DNA of 64,000 nucleotides. It comes from CAZYJR01 sp964647905 (GTDB lineage Bacteria > Desulfobacterota > DSM-4660 > Desulfatiglandales > HGW-15). Shown here in pieces: positions 16,598 through 25,726 of this stretch (position 1 is its first letter; each line of letters opens with the position of its first letter). Under the pieces are notes generated by a model. The model ran no database searches. It saw only the letters and a program-made list of their open reading frames with translations, and was not told the DNA's origin. The stretch is from positions 1-64,000 of the forward strand of contig CAZYJR010000018.1 of the NCBI GenBank assembly GCA_964647905.1, written 5' to 3'. The translations under genes were made by a program, and so were the position numbers.

Positions 16598-17707
16598 ATG
16601 ATCCCACGACAGTGTTCCGCGGTTCTTTTCCCCATCGCCGCCGCCCTGGCCATCTCCCTGTCTTACGGCTCGGCCGACCCATCCGGGATCCCGGCGGAGT
16701 CTTCCGTGCCCGTGGTAAGGGAGTTCCCGCTTCCCGAATCCCTGAGCCTTTGCGGGGAAGAAATGCCTTTAGAGCGCCGCAGCGTGCGCGAGATGCTGGA
16801 TCGCGAGTTGACCATAGCCGTGTGGGACAGGGCCCAGGTCTTTATGTGGCTCAAGCGCTCGGGCCGTTACTTCCCGTATATAGAGAAGCGGCTGGCCGAA
16901 GAGGGTATGCCGCAGGACCTGAAGTACCTGGCTGTGGCGGAGAGCGCCCTGATAACCCATATCCGCTCCCCGCGCGGTGCCATGGGGCCCTGGCAGTTCA
17001 TGCCTCGAACCGGCCGGGAAATCGGGCTCAGGAAGGACCACAGACTGGACGAACGTAAGGACTTCAAGAAGGCCACGGACGCCGCCCTTTCCTATCTAAA
17101 GCGGCTCTACGAGTCGTTAGGGAGCTGGACCCTGGCCATGGCCGCTTACAACTGCGGGGATTCGCGCCTCAGAAACGAGATCAAGCTCCAACGCGTCAAG
17201 GACTTTTACCGGCTGAATCTCCCCCTGGAGACCGAGAGGTACATCTTCCGCATCGCCTCCGTAAAGCTCATAATGGAAGCCCCCTCCCGATACGGCTACC
17301 AACTCCCACCGCACCGGGTGTACCGCCCCCTGCCCTGCGACAGCAAGGAGGTGAGCGTACCGGGTTTGATCCCCATTGTGGATCTGGCCGAGGCGCTGGG
17401 TACGGACTTCAAGACAATAAAGGAACTGAACCCCCACATACTGGGGGAATATTTGCCGGCAGGCAAGTACCGGGTGAATGTTCCCGCGGGACGCGGCCCG
17501 GAGCTGGCCCGGGCCATCCAGCGGCTCGGGACAACGATCGCCCGGACCGGCGGGGCGATAACCGCCCACGTTTACGTGGTGCAGCCCGGGGACACGCTAA
17601 TTCACATATCCCGGCGCTCGGGGGTCCCGGTTGAGACCATCCGGCGATTGAACGACCTTAAGGGCTCCCTGATAATGGTGGGACAGAGGCTGAGGCTGAG
17701 GCCATAG
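16598..17707 (+). CDS. MltD-like lytic transglycosylase with LysM repeat
   Basis: 369 aa. A signal peptide (MIPRQCSAVLFPIAAALAIS) leads to a lytic transglycosylase domain (about 80-230). The catalytic Glu is in YLAVAESALITHIRSPRGAMGPWQFMP-type motif near residue 110, with AMAAYNCGD near 180. A degenerate segment follows and then a LysM repeat at the C-terminus (HVYVVQPGDTLIHISRRSG). It cleaves peptidoglycan glycan strands to anhydro-muropeptides in the periplasm. The ATG at 16598 has AGGAG upstream. It lacks the lipobox seen in the relative at 61591. Confidence 0.87.
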   Translation: MIPRQCSAVLFPIAAALAISLSYGSADPSGIPAESSVPVVREFPLPESLSLCGEEMPLERRSVREMLDRELTIAVWDRAQVFMWLKRSGRYFPYIEKRLAEEGMPQDLKYLAVAESALITHIRSPRGAMGPWQFMPRTGREIGLRKDHRLDERKDFKKATDAALSYLKRLYESLGSWTLAMAAYNCGDSRLRNEIKLQRVKDFYRLNLPLETERYIFRIASVKLIMEAPSRYGYQLPPHRVYRPLPCDSKEVSVPGLIPIVDLAEALGTDFKTIKELNPHILGEYLPAGKYRVNVPAGRGPELARAIQRLGTTIARTGGAITAHVYVVQPGDTLIHISRRSGVPVETIRRLNDLKGSLIMVGQRLRLRP

Positions 17708-17759
17708 GATACCGGGCGCCGCTCCACCCCCGAAGCGGGCAAGGACTGAGAGGAGAAGG

Positions 17760-18176
17760 ATGAAGAGTCACAGAAAGGAGCTTTGGTTCAACGTACCCAC
17801 CAGGCGGGCGTTCATCAACATCACTCCCCAGGTGGAGGAATGCCTGAGGGACAGCGGTGTCAGGGAGGGCTTGATACTGGTGAACGCAATGCACATCACC
17901 GCGTCCGTCTTCATCAATGACGACGAGTCGGGGCTGCACCAGGACTATGACGAGTGGCTGGAGCGCATTGCGCCGCACGAGCCGGTGGAGGCCTACCGCC
18001 ACAACGTGGGCGAGGACAACGCCGACGCCCACATGAAGCGGCAGATAATGGGACGAGAAGTGGTGGTGGCCGTAACCGAGGGCAGGCTGGACTTCGGCAC
18101 GTGGGAGAGGATCTTCTACGGCGAGTTCGACGGCCGCAGGAAAAAGAGGGTCCTGGTCAAGATCATCGGGGAGTAG
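17760..18176 (+). CDS. yjbQ: YjbQ/UPF0047 family protein
   Basis: 138 aa, full length. Family motifs are present: FINITPQVEE near 18, ITASVFINDDESGL near 44, HNVGEDNADAHMKRQIMG near 78 (conserved His residues) and GTWERIFYGEFDG near 113. E. coli YjbQ can make thiamine phosphate in vitro, but the family's real role is unsettled. AGGAGAAGG precedes the ATG. Its last 90 bases plus eight downstream bases are repeated at 31683-31780, so the gene end is an island insertion point. The distal copy differs by one base (Ile to Thr). Confidence 0.92.
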   Translation: MKSHRKELWFNVPTRRAFINITPQVEECLRDSGVREGLILVNAMHITASVFINDDESGLHQDYDEWLERIAPHEPVEAYRHNVGEDNADAHMKRQIMGREVVVAVTEGRLDFGTWERIFYGEFDGRRKKRVLVKIIGE

Positions 18177-18184
18177 GGGGGCAG
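18087..18184 (+). repeat. Left 98-bp direct repeat, yjbQ 3' end (attL-like)
   Basis: This segment begins CTGGACTTCGG and ends GGGGGGCAG, covering the last 30 codons of yjbQ, its TAG stop and eight bases beyond. The same 98 bases recur at 31683-31780 with a single T to C difference. The two copies bound the island in the manner of an element that integrates at a gene's 3' end and restores it. Confidence 0.93.
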
Positions 18185-18187
18185 AGG

Positions 18188-18380
18188 ATGAACGGCACAC
18201 AGGGACTTCGGTTTTGCGCCTATCATCCGTGTCAGCACCGAGGAGCAGACCACGGACAAACACGAGTCTTGCGGTCGCAGATAGAGCACATCAAGCAGTA
18301 TGCTCAAAGCCTGGGCGGGACCCTACCTGAGGCGTCCTAGCGCTACGTCGGCCAGGAGAATGCCTCTTCCAGGGTATGCC
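18188..18380 (+). pseudogene. Decayed serine recombinase, N-terminal fragment
   Basis: An ATG at 18188 begins four bases inside the left repeat. Reading with one extra T (near 18215) and one missing base (near 18270) gives LRF, APIIRVSTEEQTTDKHES, then LRSQIEHIKQYAQSLGG, an in-frame TAG at 18338 and RYVGQENASS. RVSTEEQ is the active-site segment of serine recombinases (catalytic Ser), and a Y-G-Q-E-x-A motif follows in one branch of that family, where the TAG stands at the position of a Trp. The C-terminal catalytic and DNA-binding parts are not visible. This is probably what remains of the island's own integrase. Confidence 0.78.
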
Positions 18381-18961
18381 GGCCGAGTTCGGGGGTTCCA
18401 GACTCGGCAGCAGGCCCCGCAGACTGAGATGGACCTCCAATTCAAGAAGTGCCAGGGTAGATCCCGGAACGGGCCGGACAGTGCACGTACAACAGAACCA
18501 AACGCACCCTGCTTTGGCGATATTAGAGCAAAATCATTCTATTTTCCTCATAGCATCAAATATACGATGGAACAGATAACAACTTAGTGCACTTAAAGCG
18601 CCATTAAGATCAACAAAGGAACACCAGAAGTGGGTTGGCGCAGCCGATGAAGGCCCTCTTCCTCCATGGCCCAGGCCAAGAGGTGGGCGTCTACCGCCTA
18701 GCCTAAATGGCAAACGCTGTGACTTGGGGACTTGGCACTCTTCACCCGGGGATCAACATCAGGGTCAGGGCCAGGGCCCTCCTCGGGACCCACGCTGGCC
18801 AGGGGCACAACTCAAACCCAGGGACGGGATCAAGGATCTGGGGGCAAGAGGGCAAGCCCGTCCTCTATCGATATCATATGCCCCTAAGAGCAATTGTCTA
18901 TCACCATCATCGACCCTTGAAAGTCATGGCCACCACGGGGACCGGGTTGCAACTTCATCTC
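18381..18961. other. Gene-free stretch inside the island
   Basis: About 580 bases between the recombinase remnant and the 3' end of the TRAP permease. Short open frames exist on the plus strand but have irregular codon use, low-complexity Gln/Gly/Pro content and no ribosome site. Composition switches from AT-rich (18.53-18.60 kb) to GC-rich. It is most likely decayed sequence. No RNA, repeat or terminator could be supported. Confidence 0.55.
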
Positions 18962-20926
18962 TTAACCACCAGCCAGCAATGCTTCCCTCTTCGTCAGATT
19001 CTTTATGATCAGGCCAATGATCGCCACGGCCACAAATCCAGATATCATCTTCCCGTCGGAATAGAAAAAGCCATGGAAGGAAACAAAGACACCTCCGATC
19101 AGCGTGAGTATCCGATAAATCATGTCCCGGGGTGCTATCCCAGGATAATTAAGCGAATAGCTTATGCCCATAAACCCAACAGCAGCTAGACATACAATAT
19201 ACCACGTATGGGGATTCACAAGGATCAGTTCTGGATAAGTAAAGAAGGTAAATGGCAGAATAAACAGTGGAAGGCCTACCCGGATGGCTTGGAAGGATGT
19301 CTGAAGAAAGTCATCCTCTGCAATGCCTGCTGCGACCAATGATGCCGGCGCCGTAGGCGGAGTGATCATCGAAATGGCTGCAAAATAAAAAATGATAAAA
19401 TGACTGATCATGGGTGCAATACCTAGTGCCTCCAGTGCGGGTACAGCAAGCACCACCACTAAAAGATACACTATGAGGGTACTTACGGCCATGCCGAACA
19501 TAAGGCTGATAACCCATATCAAAAGCAAAAGAACAATGACGGAGTCCTTCCCCACGTCCACCATCATGTAGCTAATCTTTGGCGCGAGAGCTGTTGCCGT
19601 CAGGGCTTTTAGAAGCAGCGCCATGCCGGCTACCATGGCCCCTACATTTGCAGCCACAGAACACCCAATGGAAGCTCCTCTTACGAATTTTTTTCCAAAA
19701 TCAACTAGTGTACGGAAATGTCTTTGAAAAAGGATCTCCTTAATGAACTGGGTGACCGCAAAGGAGATAATTCCATAAAGCGCGGCCTGAAGGACTTCCA
19801 TTCGAAGATAAATCAGGCATATGAGCATGAGTGACACGGAAAGCGCCAGAGGAACGAGATTCAATATGTCCTGCCCAGTTATTTTTTGGGCCTCGGCATC
19901 GTAACGGGTGTCCGCTTCGTCCACGTCGTTGCCGGGAAGGCGAACTAAACCTCTGGTTGCAACGTAGACGCCGAAGGCAAATACCCAGTAGAACAGCAAG
20001 GCGGGGATGATGCCCACCAGCATTACGTCGATGTATGTCACGCCCAGCAGCATGGCCATAAGGAAGCCGGTGGCACCCATGACGGGCGGCATTACCTGCC
20101 CGCCGCTAGAGGCGACGGCCTCAATGCCTCCAGCCAATGTGGGGGGCAGGTTGTAGCGCTTCATCAGAGGAATGGTAAACGATCCCGTAGCGCCCACATT
20201 GGCGGAGGCGGCCCCGGATATGCTGCCGAAAAGAAGGCTCACCAAAATCGGAATCTGAGGAATGAGATCCAGCTTCTTCCGGCAAAGCACCAGGGAACAC
20301 TTGAATATAGAATCGAAGGCGCCATACCCCTGGATAATGCCAGCATAGACAATAAAAATGGCCACCCAGGTGGCCACCACCTGGGTGGCTGCTGAGAAAA
20401 GCCCACTGTCGGAAAGGGCGAGTACCTGGACCACCAGGAGGTCCTTTAGGGTGAACCCCCCATGCTTCAACATTCCGGGAAACGCTTTGCCGAAAAACAT
20501 ATAGAAGAGTGATAATAGAATCAGAAGAATCAGGAACAGCCCGCCCTTTTTCCATGCCATCATCATCACGGGGATAATCAGCATTAAGCCGAAGACATAA
20601 TCGGCCGTGGTATTTGAGCCTGCTCTCCAGGTAAGATCGGTGAAATTCCACGCCAGATAAAGAGTCGATAAGCTAGCCATAACCATCAGGAGAGCGCCGA
20701 TCCAAAGAAGCCTTTTTTCCCGAATTATCTTAAAAATGGAATTGCCTGACTCCCGAATAAAGTTGAGTGTGGATACCAGCAGGGCAAATAAGACAAAATA
20801 GACCGTGAACAGAGCGCGACCGAGGAACATCGTATATGCCTGATACAACAACAGAAACACAAAACCGGTCGACACCCCAGGTACAGCATAACGACCGATC
20901 CATTCTCTTATCCGCTCTGCACTCAT
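18962..20926 (-). CDS. Fused TRAP transporter permease (DctQM type, TAXI class)
   Basis: 654 aa of almost continuous membrane segments. The first 200 residues correspond to the small (DctQ-like) subunit with about four to six helices, and the remainder to the large DctM-like subunit, including the conserved GSISGAASANVGATGSFTIPLMKR region near 255 and SSGGQVMPPVMGATGF near 290. Together with the TAXI receptor it imports a carboxylate using a sodium or proton gradient. AGGAGG precedes the ATG at 20926. It is the last gene of the leftward operon; a 166-base gap separates it from the receptor gene. Confidence 0.92.
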   Translation of the reverse strand: MSAERIREWIGRYAVPGVSTGFVFLLLYQAYTMFLGRALFTVYFVLFALLVSTLNFIRESGNSIFKIIREKRLLWIGALLMVMASLSTLYLAWNFTDLTWRAGSNTTADYVFGLMLIIPVMMMAWKKGGLFLILLILLSLFYMFFGKAFPGMLKHGGFTLKDLLVVQVLALSDSGLFSAATQVVATWVAIFIVYAGIIQGYGAFDSIFKCSLVLCRKKLDLIPQIPILVSLLFGSISGAASANVGATGSFTIPLMKRYNLPPTLAGGIEAVASSGGQVMPPVMGATGFLMAMLLGVTYIDVMLVGIIPALLFYWVFAFGVYVATRGLVRLPGNDVDEADTRYDAEAQKITGQDILNLVPLALSVSLMLICLIYLRMEVLQAALYGIISFAVTQFIKEILFQRHFRTLVDFGKKFVRGASIGCSVAANVGAMVAGMALLLKALTATALAPKISYMMVDVGKDSVIVLLLLIWVISLMFGMAVSTLIVYLLVVVLAVPALEALGIAPMISHFIIFYFAAISMITPPTAPASLVAAGIAEDDFLQTSFQAIRVGLPLFILPFTFFTYPELILVNPHTWYIVCLAAVGFMGISYSLNYPGIAPRDMIYRILTLIGGVFVSFHGFFYSDGKMISGFVAVAIIGLIIKNLTKREALLAGG

Positions 20927-21092
20927 TGGGTTTCCTCCGGGCTTTTGTTGCTGTGATCCCAGGTGGGCAGGCGGCCACGAGCATCTCATCTTTACGTCTG
21001 TCCGCGCTCTGTCCTTCCTCCACGTGGCCTACCTTTACCGCACAATAAAAAAGCGCCTCCTCGCGAATCGCCGTCTTCTCCCGAGAACGAGT

Positions 21093-22094
21093 CTAGTCAA
21101 GCCCTAACTCTTCGAAGAATTTGGAAGCCCCGGCATGATGGGTGACATGGGGCGTCATGGAAAAGGCATCTCTTAAAAGAGCATGGGGATTATTCTTCCA
21201 GGGGATAAACCCGATGGAGTCTTTGGCTAGTTGTTCCCGTTTTTCGTAACAGGTCTTGATGATCTGATAAACAAGATCTTCCTGCGCCTGGGGTGAGAAA
21301 TACCATCCGTAGGAATAGGTCCACCCTCCGATCTTTTCCTCGTCGATTTCAGGGAAGATGTTTTTGGTCTGCCTGAAGCCGATACCAGGGAGCGAACGGA
21401 TTTTCTTGATCTGTTCTTCTGTGAAGGTAACAGGCCTCATATCTATGCGAGCCTCCAGGTTCCGAATCGCCCCGGATGTCGTGGCATCGGAGATCACATA
21501 GATCATGATGGCGTCCACCACATCTCCTGAAATGGCCCCGGCGTAATCTGAGAAGGAGACGTCCTTGTGCTTAACCTTGTCCCAAATTCCCAGGGCTTTC
21601 ATCACTTCGTAGGCTGGCGTAAAGAGGCCGTAACTCGGCGTGGAAACACTGATACTTTTTCCGGCAAGCTCATCCATGGTCGAAATTCCTGAAGTTTTCT
21701 TGGTCACCATGAAAAAGGTAAACGGAAGTATAGGAAGGCCCATCTGTGGTCTCAATTTCTTGATGGGCTGCTTTTCGAAAACGCCCTTGTCCATGTAAAG
21801 CTGTTCCACCGCGGCGGTGTTGCCGTAGCTCATCATCAATGCGCCCCGGCTCATCTGTCGCATGCCCTTCACCGTACCCCCTGCCTGGGGATACGCTGTG
21901 AAATTGGGAATCGCATCTGTGAGGAGTTTTGCCAAAACCGTTGTAGTAGCATAGCCAAAACTGCCCTCCGGGCCAGAGACTATCGTCCATTCAACCTTTT
22001 CTTCTGGCCATCCAGCTGCACCAACGGAAACAGCCCCGAAAATGATTGATATGAGCACCGCTGCCAGTATGGTTCTTATCTTTCTCCTGTACAT
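21093..22094 (-). CDS. TAXI-family TRAP solute receptor
   Basis: 333 aa. A signal peptide (TILAAVLISIIFGAVSVGAAG) precedes a periplasmic binding protein of the TAXI group: VSGPEGSFGYATTTVLAKLL near 35, FTAYPQAGGTVKGM near 60, GNTAAVEQLY near 85 and the receptor-typical ELAGKSISVSTPSYG near 135. It presents a substrate, probably an organic acid, to the fused permease encoded next. GGGAGGTT lies upstream of the ATG at 22094. Gaps of 141 and 166 bases to its neighbours are long for an operon but hold no convincing promoter. Confidence 0.9.
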   Translation of the reverse strand: MYRRKIRTILAAVLISIIFGAVSVGAAGWPEEKVEWTIVSGPEGSFGYATTTVLAKLLTDAIPNFTAYPQAGGTVKGMRQMSRGALMMSYGNTAAVEQLYMDKGVFEKQPIKKLRPQMGLPILPFTFFMVTKKTSGISTMDELAGKSISVSTPSYGLFTPAYEVMKALGIWDKVKHKDVSFSDYAGAISGDVVDAIMIYVISDATTSGAIRNLEARIDMRPVTFTEEQIKKIRSLPGIGFRQTKNIFPEIDEEKIGGWTYSYGWYFSPQAQEDLVYQIIKTCYEKREQLAKDSIGFIPWKNNPHALLRDAFSMTPHVTHHAGASKFFEELGLD

Positions 22095-22235
22095 AACTAG
22101 AACCTCCCTTCTTGTGAAATCTTTTGGGTTGACGGCGAACGGCATCCCCTCCCGGAGGAAACCTTCTATCAGACTAGGATAGATTTCTTGTTGTTGGCGC
22201 TCAATTGGCGCAGAATGAAAGGTCGACGATATTAT

Positions 22236-23792
22236 CTATATATTAAAATAAAGTCTTTTCATCTCATATTTTAATATTTTTCCAGTAGGATTTCGAATTA
22301 CTTTATCAAATATTATTGTTCTAGGCTGCTTGTATCGAGGAAGTTTTTCTTCGCAATAGCTCCGTATATTATCCCGAGCGGATGCTTCAGCACCCGGCTC
22401 CAGCTCAATGACGGCTGCTACCACTTCACCCAAGCGCTCATCCGGTATGCCGAACACTCCCACATCGTGTACAGACGGGTGGCTTGTCAGGACTTCTTCG
22501 ATTTCAACCGGGTATATATTCTCTCCCCCGTATATGATCATATCCTTCTTTCGATCCACAAGCCAAAAGAAACCATCATTGTCCGTCCTCCCCATATCGC
22601 CTGTTAAAAGCCACCCGCCCTTTATGGTTTCGGCAGTTTTTTCAGGATTCCGGTAATACTCTATCATGACCCCGTTTCCTTTAACCACGATTTCCCCTGT
22701 TTCTCCTGTGCTGACGGGGTATCCGTTTCCATCCATAATGCAGGCCTCCCAGTTGAATCCTGGCCGGCCGATGGAACCGAGCTTGTGATCATTGCCGATG
22801 CCCAGGTGGATACACCCGGGGCCGCAGGCTTCTGTCAGTCCGTAGTTCACTTCAAATTCCATTTGGGGAAATATCTCAGTCCAGCGTCGGACAAGCACTG
22901 GGGGTACGGGTTGAGCTCCGAGGAGCAAGAGCCGCCATGCACTTAGGTCATAGTCTTCCCTATCCAATTCGCCTACTTTCATTTCACTAAGGATATCCTG
23001 AATCCACGGGACGAGGAGCATGGCTACTGTCCCCTGCTCCTCGTCCATGGACTCGAAAATAACCCTCGGAGTGATTTTGCTCTTTTGAATCACCGCTGGG
23101 CCACCCAGAATCAGGCTTGCCAGCCAGTGGATCATATCGCCCGTGTGATAGAGGGGCTTGAGGATCATGAACGTGTCCCCTTGGCGACGAAGGCCATGGA
23201 CCACCTCGGTGATGGCCATACACTCCATATTCTTATGGGACAAAAGTATGGGCTTCGGATCCCCGGTGGTCCCCGAAGTGAAGTAGAGGCCACAGGGCTC
23301 TTCGTCCCTGATACCCGGGTCCACGGGGTCCTCTGCTGAGCCAGATATGATTGTCTCCAGCCAGTCGTCAGCCCCAGGATCCGAGCGGTCGGCCACAATC
23401 ACATTTGTGGCGGGGATGTTGTCAGCCTCGACTTCCCGGGTGATCTCTTCGAATCGCTCATCCATGATCATGGCTGAAGGTTCCGCAATCGACATGCAGT
23501 AAGAGAATTCCCTTGGGCCGAATCGGAAATTCAACGGAACCGCCCATGCCCCGGTGCGGGCAATCCCCAAGTAGGCCTCCAGCCAGGTGATAGAATTCAT
23601 CATCCAGTGAATGACCCGATCTCCCTGCTTGACTCCCCTGTCCAACAGCGCATTGGCGATACGGTTGACCCGAGTGTTGAACACCTCCCATGTGATCTCT
23701 TTCCGGACACCTTTTTCTGGAATTCGCTCCACGAGGGCTGTATCGGTTGGATACATGCGTGCATTTCTTGCCAACATCTCAGAGATATTCAT
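22236..23792 (-). CDS. Acyl-CoA synthetase (AMP-forming, ANL family)
   Basis: 518 aa. The AMP-binding P-loop YFTSGTTGDPKP is near residue 175, YGLTEACGP near 310, the GDMGR hinge region near 400, GGENIYPVEIEEVL near 425 and the catalytic Lys in NPTGKILKYEMK near 505. It activates a carboxylic acid to its CoA thioester through an acyl-adenylate. The substrate is unknown, but linkage to a UbiD decarboxylase and acid transporter suggests the imported acid or its decarboxylation product. AGAGGAGAGG precedes the ATG at 23792. The composition is AT-richer than core genes. Confidence 0.92.
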   Translation of the reverse strand: MNISEMLARNARMYPTDTALVERIPEKGVRKEITWEVFNTRVNRIANALLDRGVKQGDRVIHWMMNSITWLEAYLGIARTGAWAVPLNFRFGPREFSYCMSIAEPSAMIMDERFEEITREVEADNIPATNVIVADRSDPGADDWLETIISGSAEDPVDPGIRDEEPCGLYFTSGTTGDPKPILLSHKNMECMAITEVVHGLRRQGDTFMILKPLYHTGDMIHWLASLILGGPAVIQKSKITPRVIFESMDEEQGTVAMLLVPWIQDILSEMKVGELDREDYDLSAWRLLLLGAQPVPPVLVRRWTEIFPQMEFEVNYGLTEACGPGCIHLGIGNDHKLGSIGRPGFNWEACIMDGNGYPVSTGETGEIVVKGNGVMIEYYRNPEKTAETIKGGWLLTGDMGRTDNDGFFWLVDRKKDMIIYGGENIYPVEIEEVLTSHPSVHDVGVFGIPDERLGEVVAAVIELEPGAEASARDNIRSYCEEKLPRYKQPRTIIFDKVIRNPTGKILKYEMKRLYFNI

Positions 23793-23866
23793 CCGAACCT
23801 CTCCTCTTGGCAGAATGACGGGCCCTGAGGCCCAGCTGTTCATGCTCGGCGATATCCTCTCCGCAC

Positions 23867-25378
23867 TCACCACCCTCTACTCGCCAGTGTCTTGGCGTAT
23901 TCCGTTTGCATCTGCCTGATTTCGCCCAGTTGTTCCCTGGTGAACCATTTCGTGAGATCAACCTTCTCAACAGGGTAATGAGGTCGCTCGAATTTATGAG
24001 CAATATTATAGGGTTTAGTCGCATCAAATGCCAATCCGCCTTCCCAACCACCTACACCCCTTTCCCGAGTCTCTGCAGGCTGGGCAGCAATTCCACGACC
24101 ACCCCGCGCCAATTTCAGGATATCTCTGTCCGGGTCTACCCGGCTTTCCAAGGCCCACATGACGTCTTCCGTATTGTATATGTCCACATCGTCATCGACT
24201 GCTATCACCATGCGGATCCCGGGGGCATCAGCTAAGGCGGACATCATTATATTGCGCTGGAAACCTTCTTCTTGGGCACGTTCCTTCTTGACTTGGAATA
24301 TCACTCCTGAGCCCCACTTGAAATAATCCGGAATATGGACATCGGTACAGAAGCCTGGAGCAATTCTTTGTGCAAGCTCGAAAAAGGTCGCTTCGCGCAA
24401 CAAGTCGAACCCGGCGTATTCGAGACCAGCCGCAAGAGGAGTGTAAAAGATAGGCTTTTGTTTTCTCATAGTTATGGCCGTGATTTGGAGTTTCCGTACT
24501 CGCCAGGATCTCCCCATATAACCGATCCATTCGGGAAAAAATCGTGTTTCAGCCTGCTTTTGAATCTTTTCCGCATCATTAGACTCCCAAACGTTTTCCG
24601 AATGAGGCTCTAAATAACCTTCAAGGACGATCTCTGAATTGGCTATAGCATAAGCGTCTACAGTTTTAGCCTTGACAATAGGGACAGGACTTCCTTGAAA
24701 TGCTCCCGCAATGCCTAAGTAGTCGCTACCGTGTGGAACAATGGTCCTAACATTCCAAGTTCCAGCTACAATTTGTACACTGGGGCTTGGATTAATATTG
24801 ACTGTAATAGGAATCCTTTGATCTCTATGGGTCTTAAAAGCCACCATACCTATGTGGGTAATCTGGGCGGTGGATATAGAAGCCCAATCCTTTTCACGGA
24901 AGTGAATTCGATTGAAAGACAGATTCGAATCACCTTTACGGTACATATTGGTTAGAAGCTGGATACCACATCCCATAATGCGTCCTGCATCTAGCTCCGT
25001 GTGTTTGATGATGGGTAACATCCCCGGCACGTCAATATTTTCGGTAATAACAACTTCTTGACACGGTGCATCGGTCATGACCTCTGGCGGTAAGGGGTTC
25101 CAAAGAGCATCGACAAAACGAAACTTCAGCTCTTTAGGGTCATCAATTTCATACAGATCGGCCAAGATCTCTCTGCGGCTGAAAAAGTTTCCCACATCGA
25201 GAAAGTTAGGATAGCCCTTGATATTTTCGAATAACAAGACAGGGCCCTTATCCAGGGATTTCTGTATGGCAGCAATTTCATAAATGGGATCTACCTCCTC
25301 TTTAATGCGTAGAACATGACTTTTTTGCTCAAGATAATTCAATGCATCTCTCATACTGCAGCTATCTTTTGCGCTCAT
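23867..25378 (-). CDS. UbiD-family decarboxylase (prenylated-FMN dependent)
   Basis: 503 aa, normal family length. UbiD features are NRIHFREKDW near 156, HIGMVAFKTHRDQRIPITVNIN near 175 and the active-site run ANSEIVLEGYLEP (Glu249, Glu253). Such enzymes reversibly decarboxylate aromatic or unsaturated acids using prenylated FMN made by UbiX; no ubiX is in the island, so the host must supply cofactor. In anaerobes, UbiD members act on phthaloyl-CoA and isophthaloyl-CoA, which fits the ligases nearby, but this substrate is inference. AAGGAGGG precedes the ATG. A -24/-12 promoter lies 115 bases upstream. It is first gene of the leftward set. Confidence 0.93.
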   Translation of the reverse strand: MSAKDSCSMRDALNYLEQKSHVLRIKEEVDPIYEIAAIQKSLDKGPVLLFENIKGYPNFLDVGNFFSRREILADLYEIDDPKELKFRFVDALWNPLPPEVMTDAPCQEVVITENIDVPGMLPIIKHTELDAGRIMGCGIQLLTNMYRKGDSNLSFNRIHFREKDWASISTAQITHIGMVAFKTHRDQRIPITVNINPSPSVQIVAGTWNVRTIVPHGSDYLGIAGAFQGSPVPIVKAKTVDAYAIANSEIVLEGYLEPHSENVWESNDAEKIQKQAETRFFPEWIGYMGRSWRVRKLQITAITMRKQKPIFYTPLAAGLEYAGFDLLREATFFELAQRIAPGFCTDVHIPDYFKWGSGVIFQVKKERAQEEGFQRNIMMSALADAPGIRMVIAVDDDVDIYNTEDVMWALESRVDPDRDILKLARGGRGIAAQPAETRERGVGGWEGGLAFDATKPYNIAHKFERPHYPVEKVDLTKWFTREQLGEIRQMQTEYAKTLASRGW

Positions 25379-25492
25379 TGAATTCCCTCCTTATTTCAGG
25401 TGCCTTTCCTATTGTTAGTCAACTCGCCGAATATGCGAGGTTTTCTTGCGGGTTTTCCTGGAGAACACTTTCCCCTGTTATTTTATAAGCTA

Positions 25493-25508
25493 TGCAATGG
25501 TCCTGCCA
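25493..25508 (-). promoter_or_regulatory. Sigma-54 promoter of the ubiD-ligase-TAXI-TRAP operon
   Basis: On the complement the sequence reads TGGCAG, GACCA, TTGCA. The -24 GG and -12 GC are separated by exactly ten bases, and only one base differs from TGGCAC-N5-TTGC. The predicted start near 25482 gives a leader of about 104 bases before ubiD. A sigma-54 activator is encoded divergently and two dyads lie about 108 and 213 bases upstream of this start. Confidence 0.78.
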
Positions 25509-25580
25509 AACCATAATATCCTCTTATTGCAAAGAGTTATATCAACAATTCCATTCGCTGGTAACTACAGGAGGGCGGCC

Positions 25581-25599
25581 ATGTCCAAAAAAAGGACAT
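25581..25599. promoter_or_regulatory. Activator-binding dyad 1 (putative UAS)
   Basis: A perfect inverted repeat ATGTCC-A7-GGACAT, 19 bases, fitting the pattern ATGTC-N9-GACAT. It is centred about 108 bases upstream of the sigma-54 start. Its centre is 105 bases, ten helical turns, from dyad 2, so bound dimers would lie on the same DNA face. Confidence 0.65.
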
Positions 25600-25685
25600 T
25601 TTTGGAGATGTTATCCCATAACTGTCTATCAGACTTAACGAAATATCCAACAACCAATCCCGAGGGATGTGTCCCGATTCCATAC

Positions 25686-25704
25686 ATGTCCGCATTCTTG
25701 ACAT
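25686..25704. promoter_or_regulatory. Activator-binding dyad 2, overlapping the regulator's -35 box
   Basis: ATGTC-N9-GACAT, 19 bases, the same arms and spacing as dyad 1. Its right arm overlaps the TTGACA -35 box at 25698-25703, so binding here should block transcription of the activator gene while contributing to activation of the divergent operon (inference). Confidence 0.62.
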
Positions 25705-25726
25705 CCGCTAGGACTATCTGTATTCT
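25698..25726 (+). promoter_or_regulatory. Sigma-70 promoter of the sigma-54 activator gene
   Basis: Perfect TTGACA (25698-25703), 17-base spacer, TATTCT (25721-25726). Transcription from about 25733 gives a 22-base leader containing AGGAGGT and the ATG at 25755, and excludes upstream in-frame starts such as the ATG at 25581. Confidence 0.72.

Noticed and set aside
18707..19189. Plus-strand open frame of about 160 codons
   Set aside because: It overlaps the 3' end of the TRAP permease on the other strand, has no ribosome site and its composition is low-complexity; nothing in it resembles a known protein.
20990..21092. Intrinsic terminator between the TAXI receptor and TRAP permease (minus strand GGCGC then T6)
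   Set aside because: The T run is good, but the preceding bases give only a three-pair stem, so I could not support a hairpin.
22190..22215. Sigma-54-like TGGCGC-N5-TGGC on the plus strand
   Set aside because: Correct GG/GC spacing, but it points into the end of a gene on the other strand and arises from a short TTGGCGC repeat.
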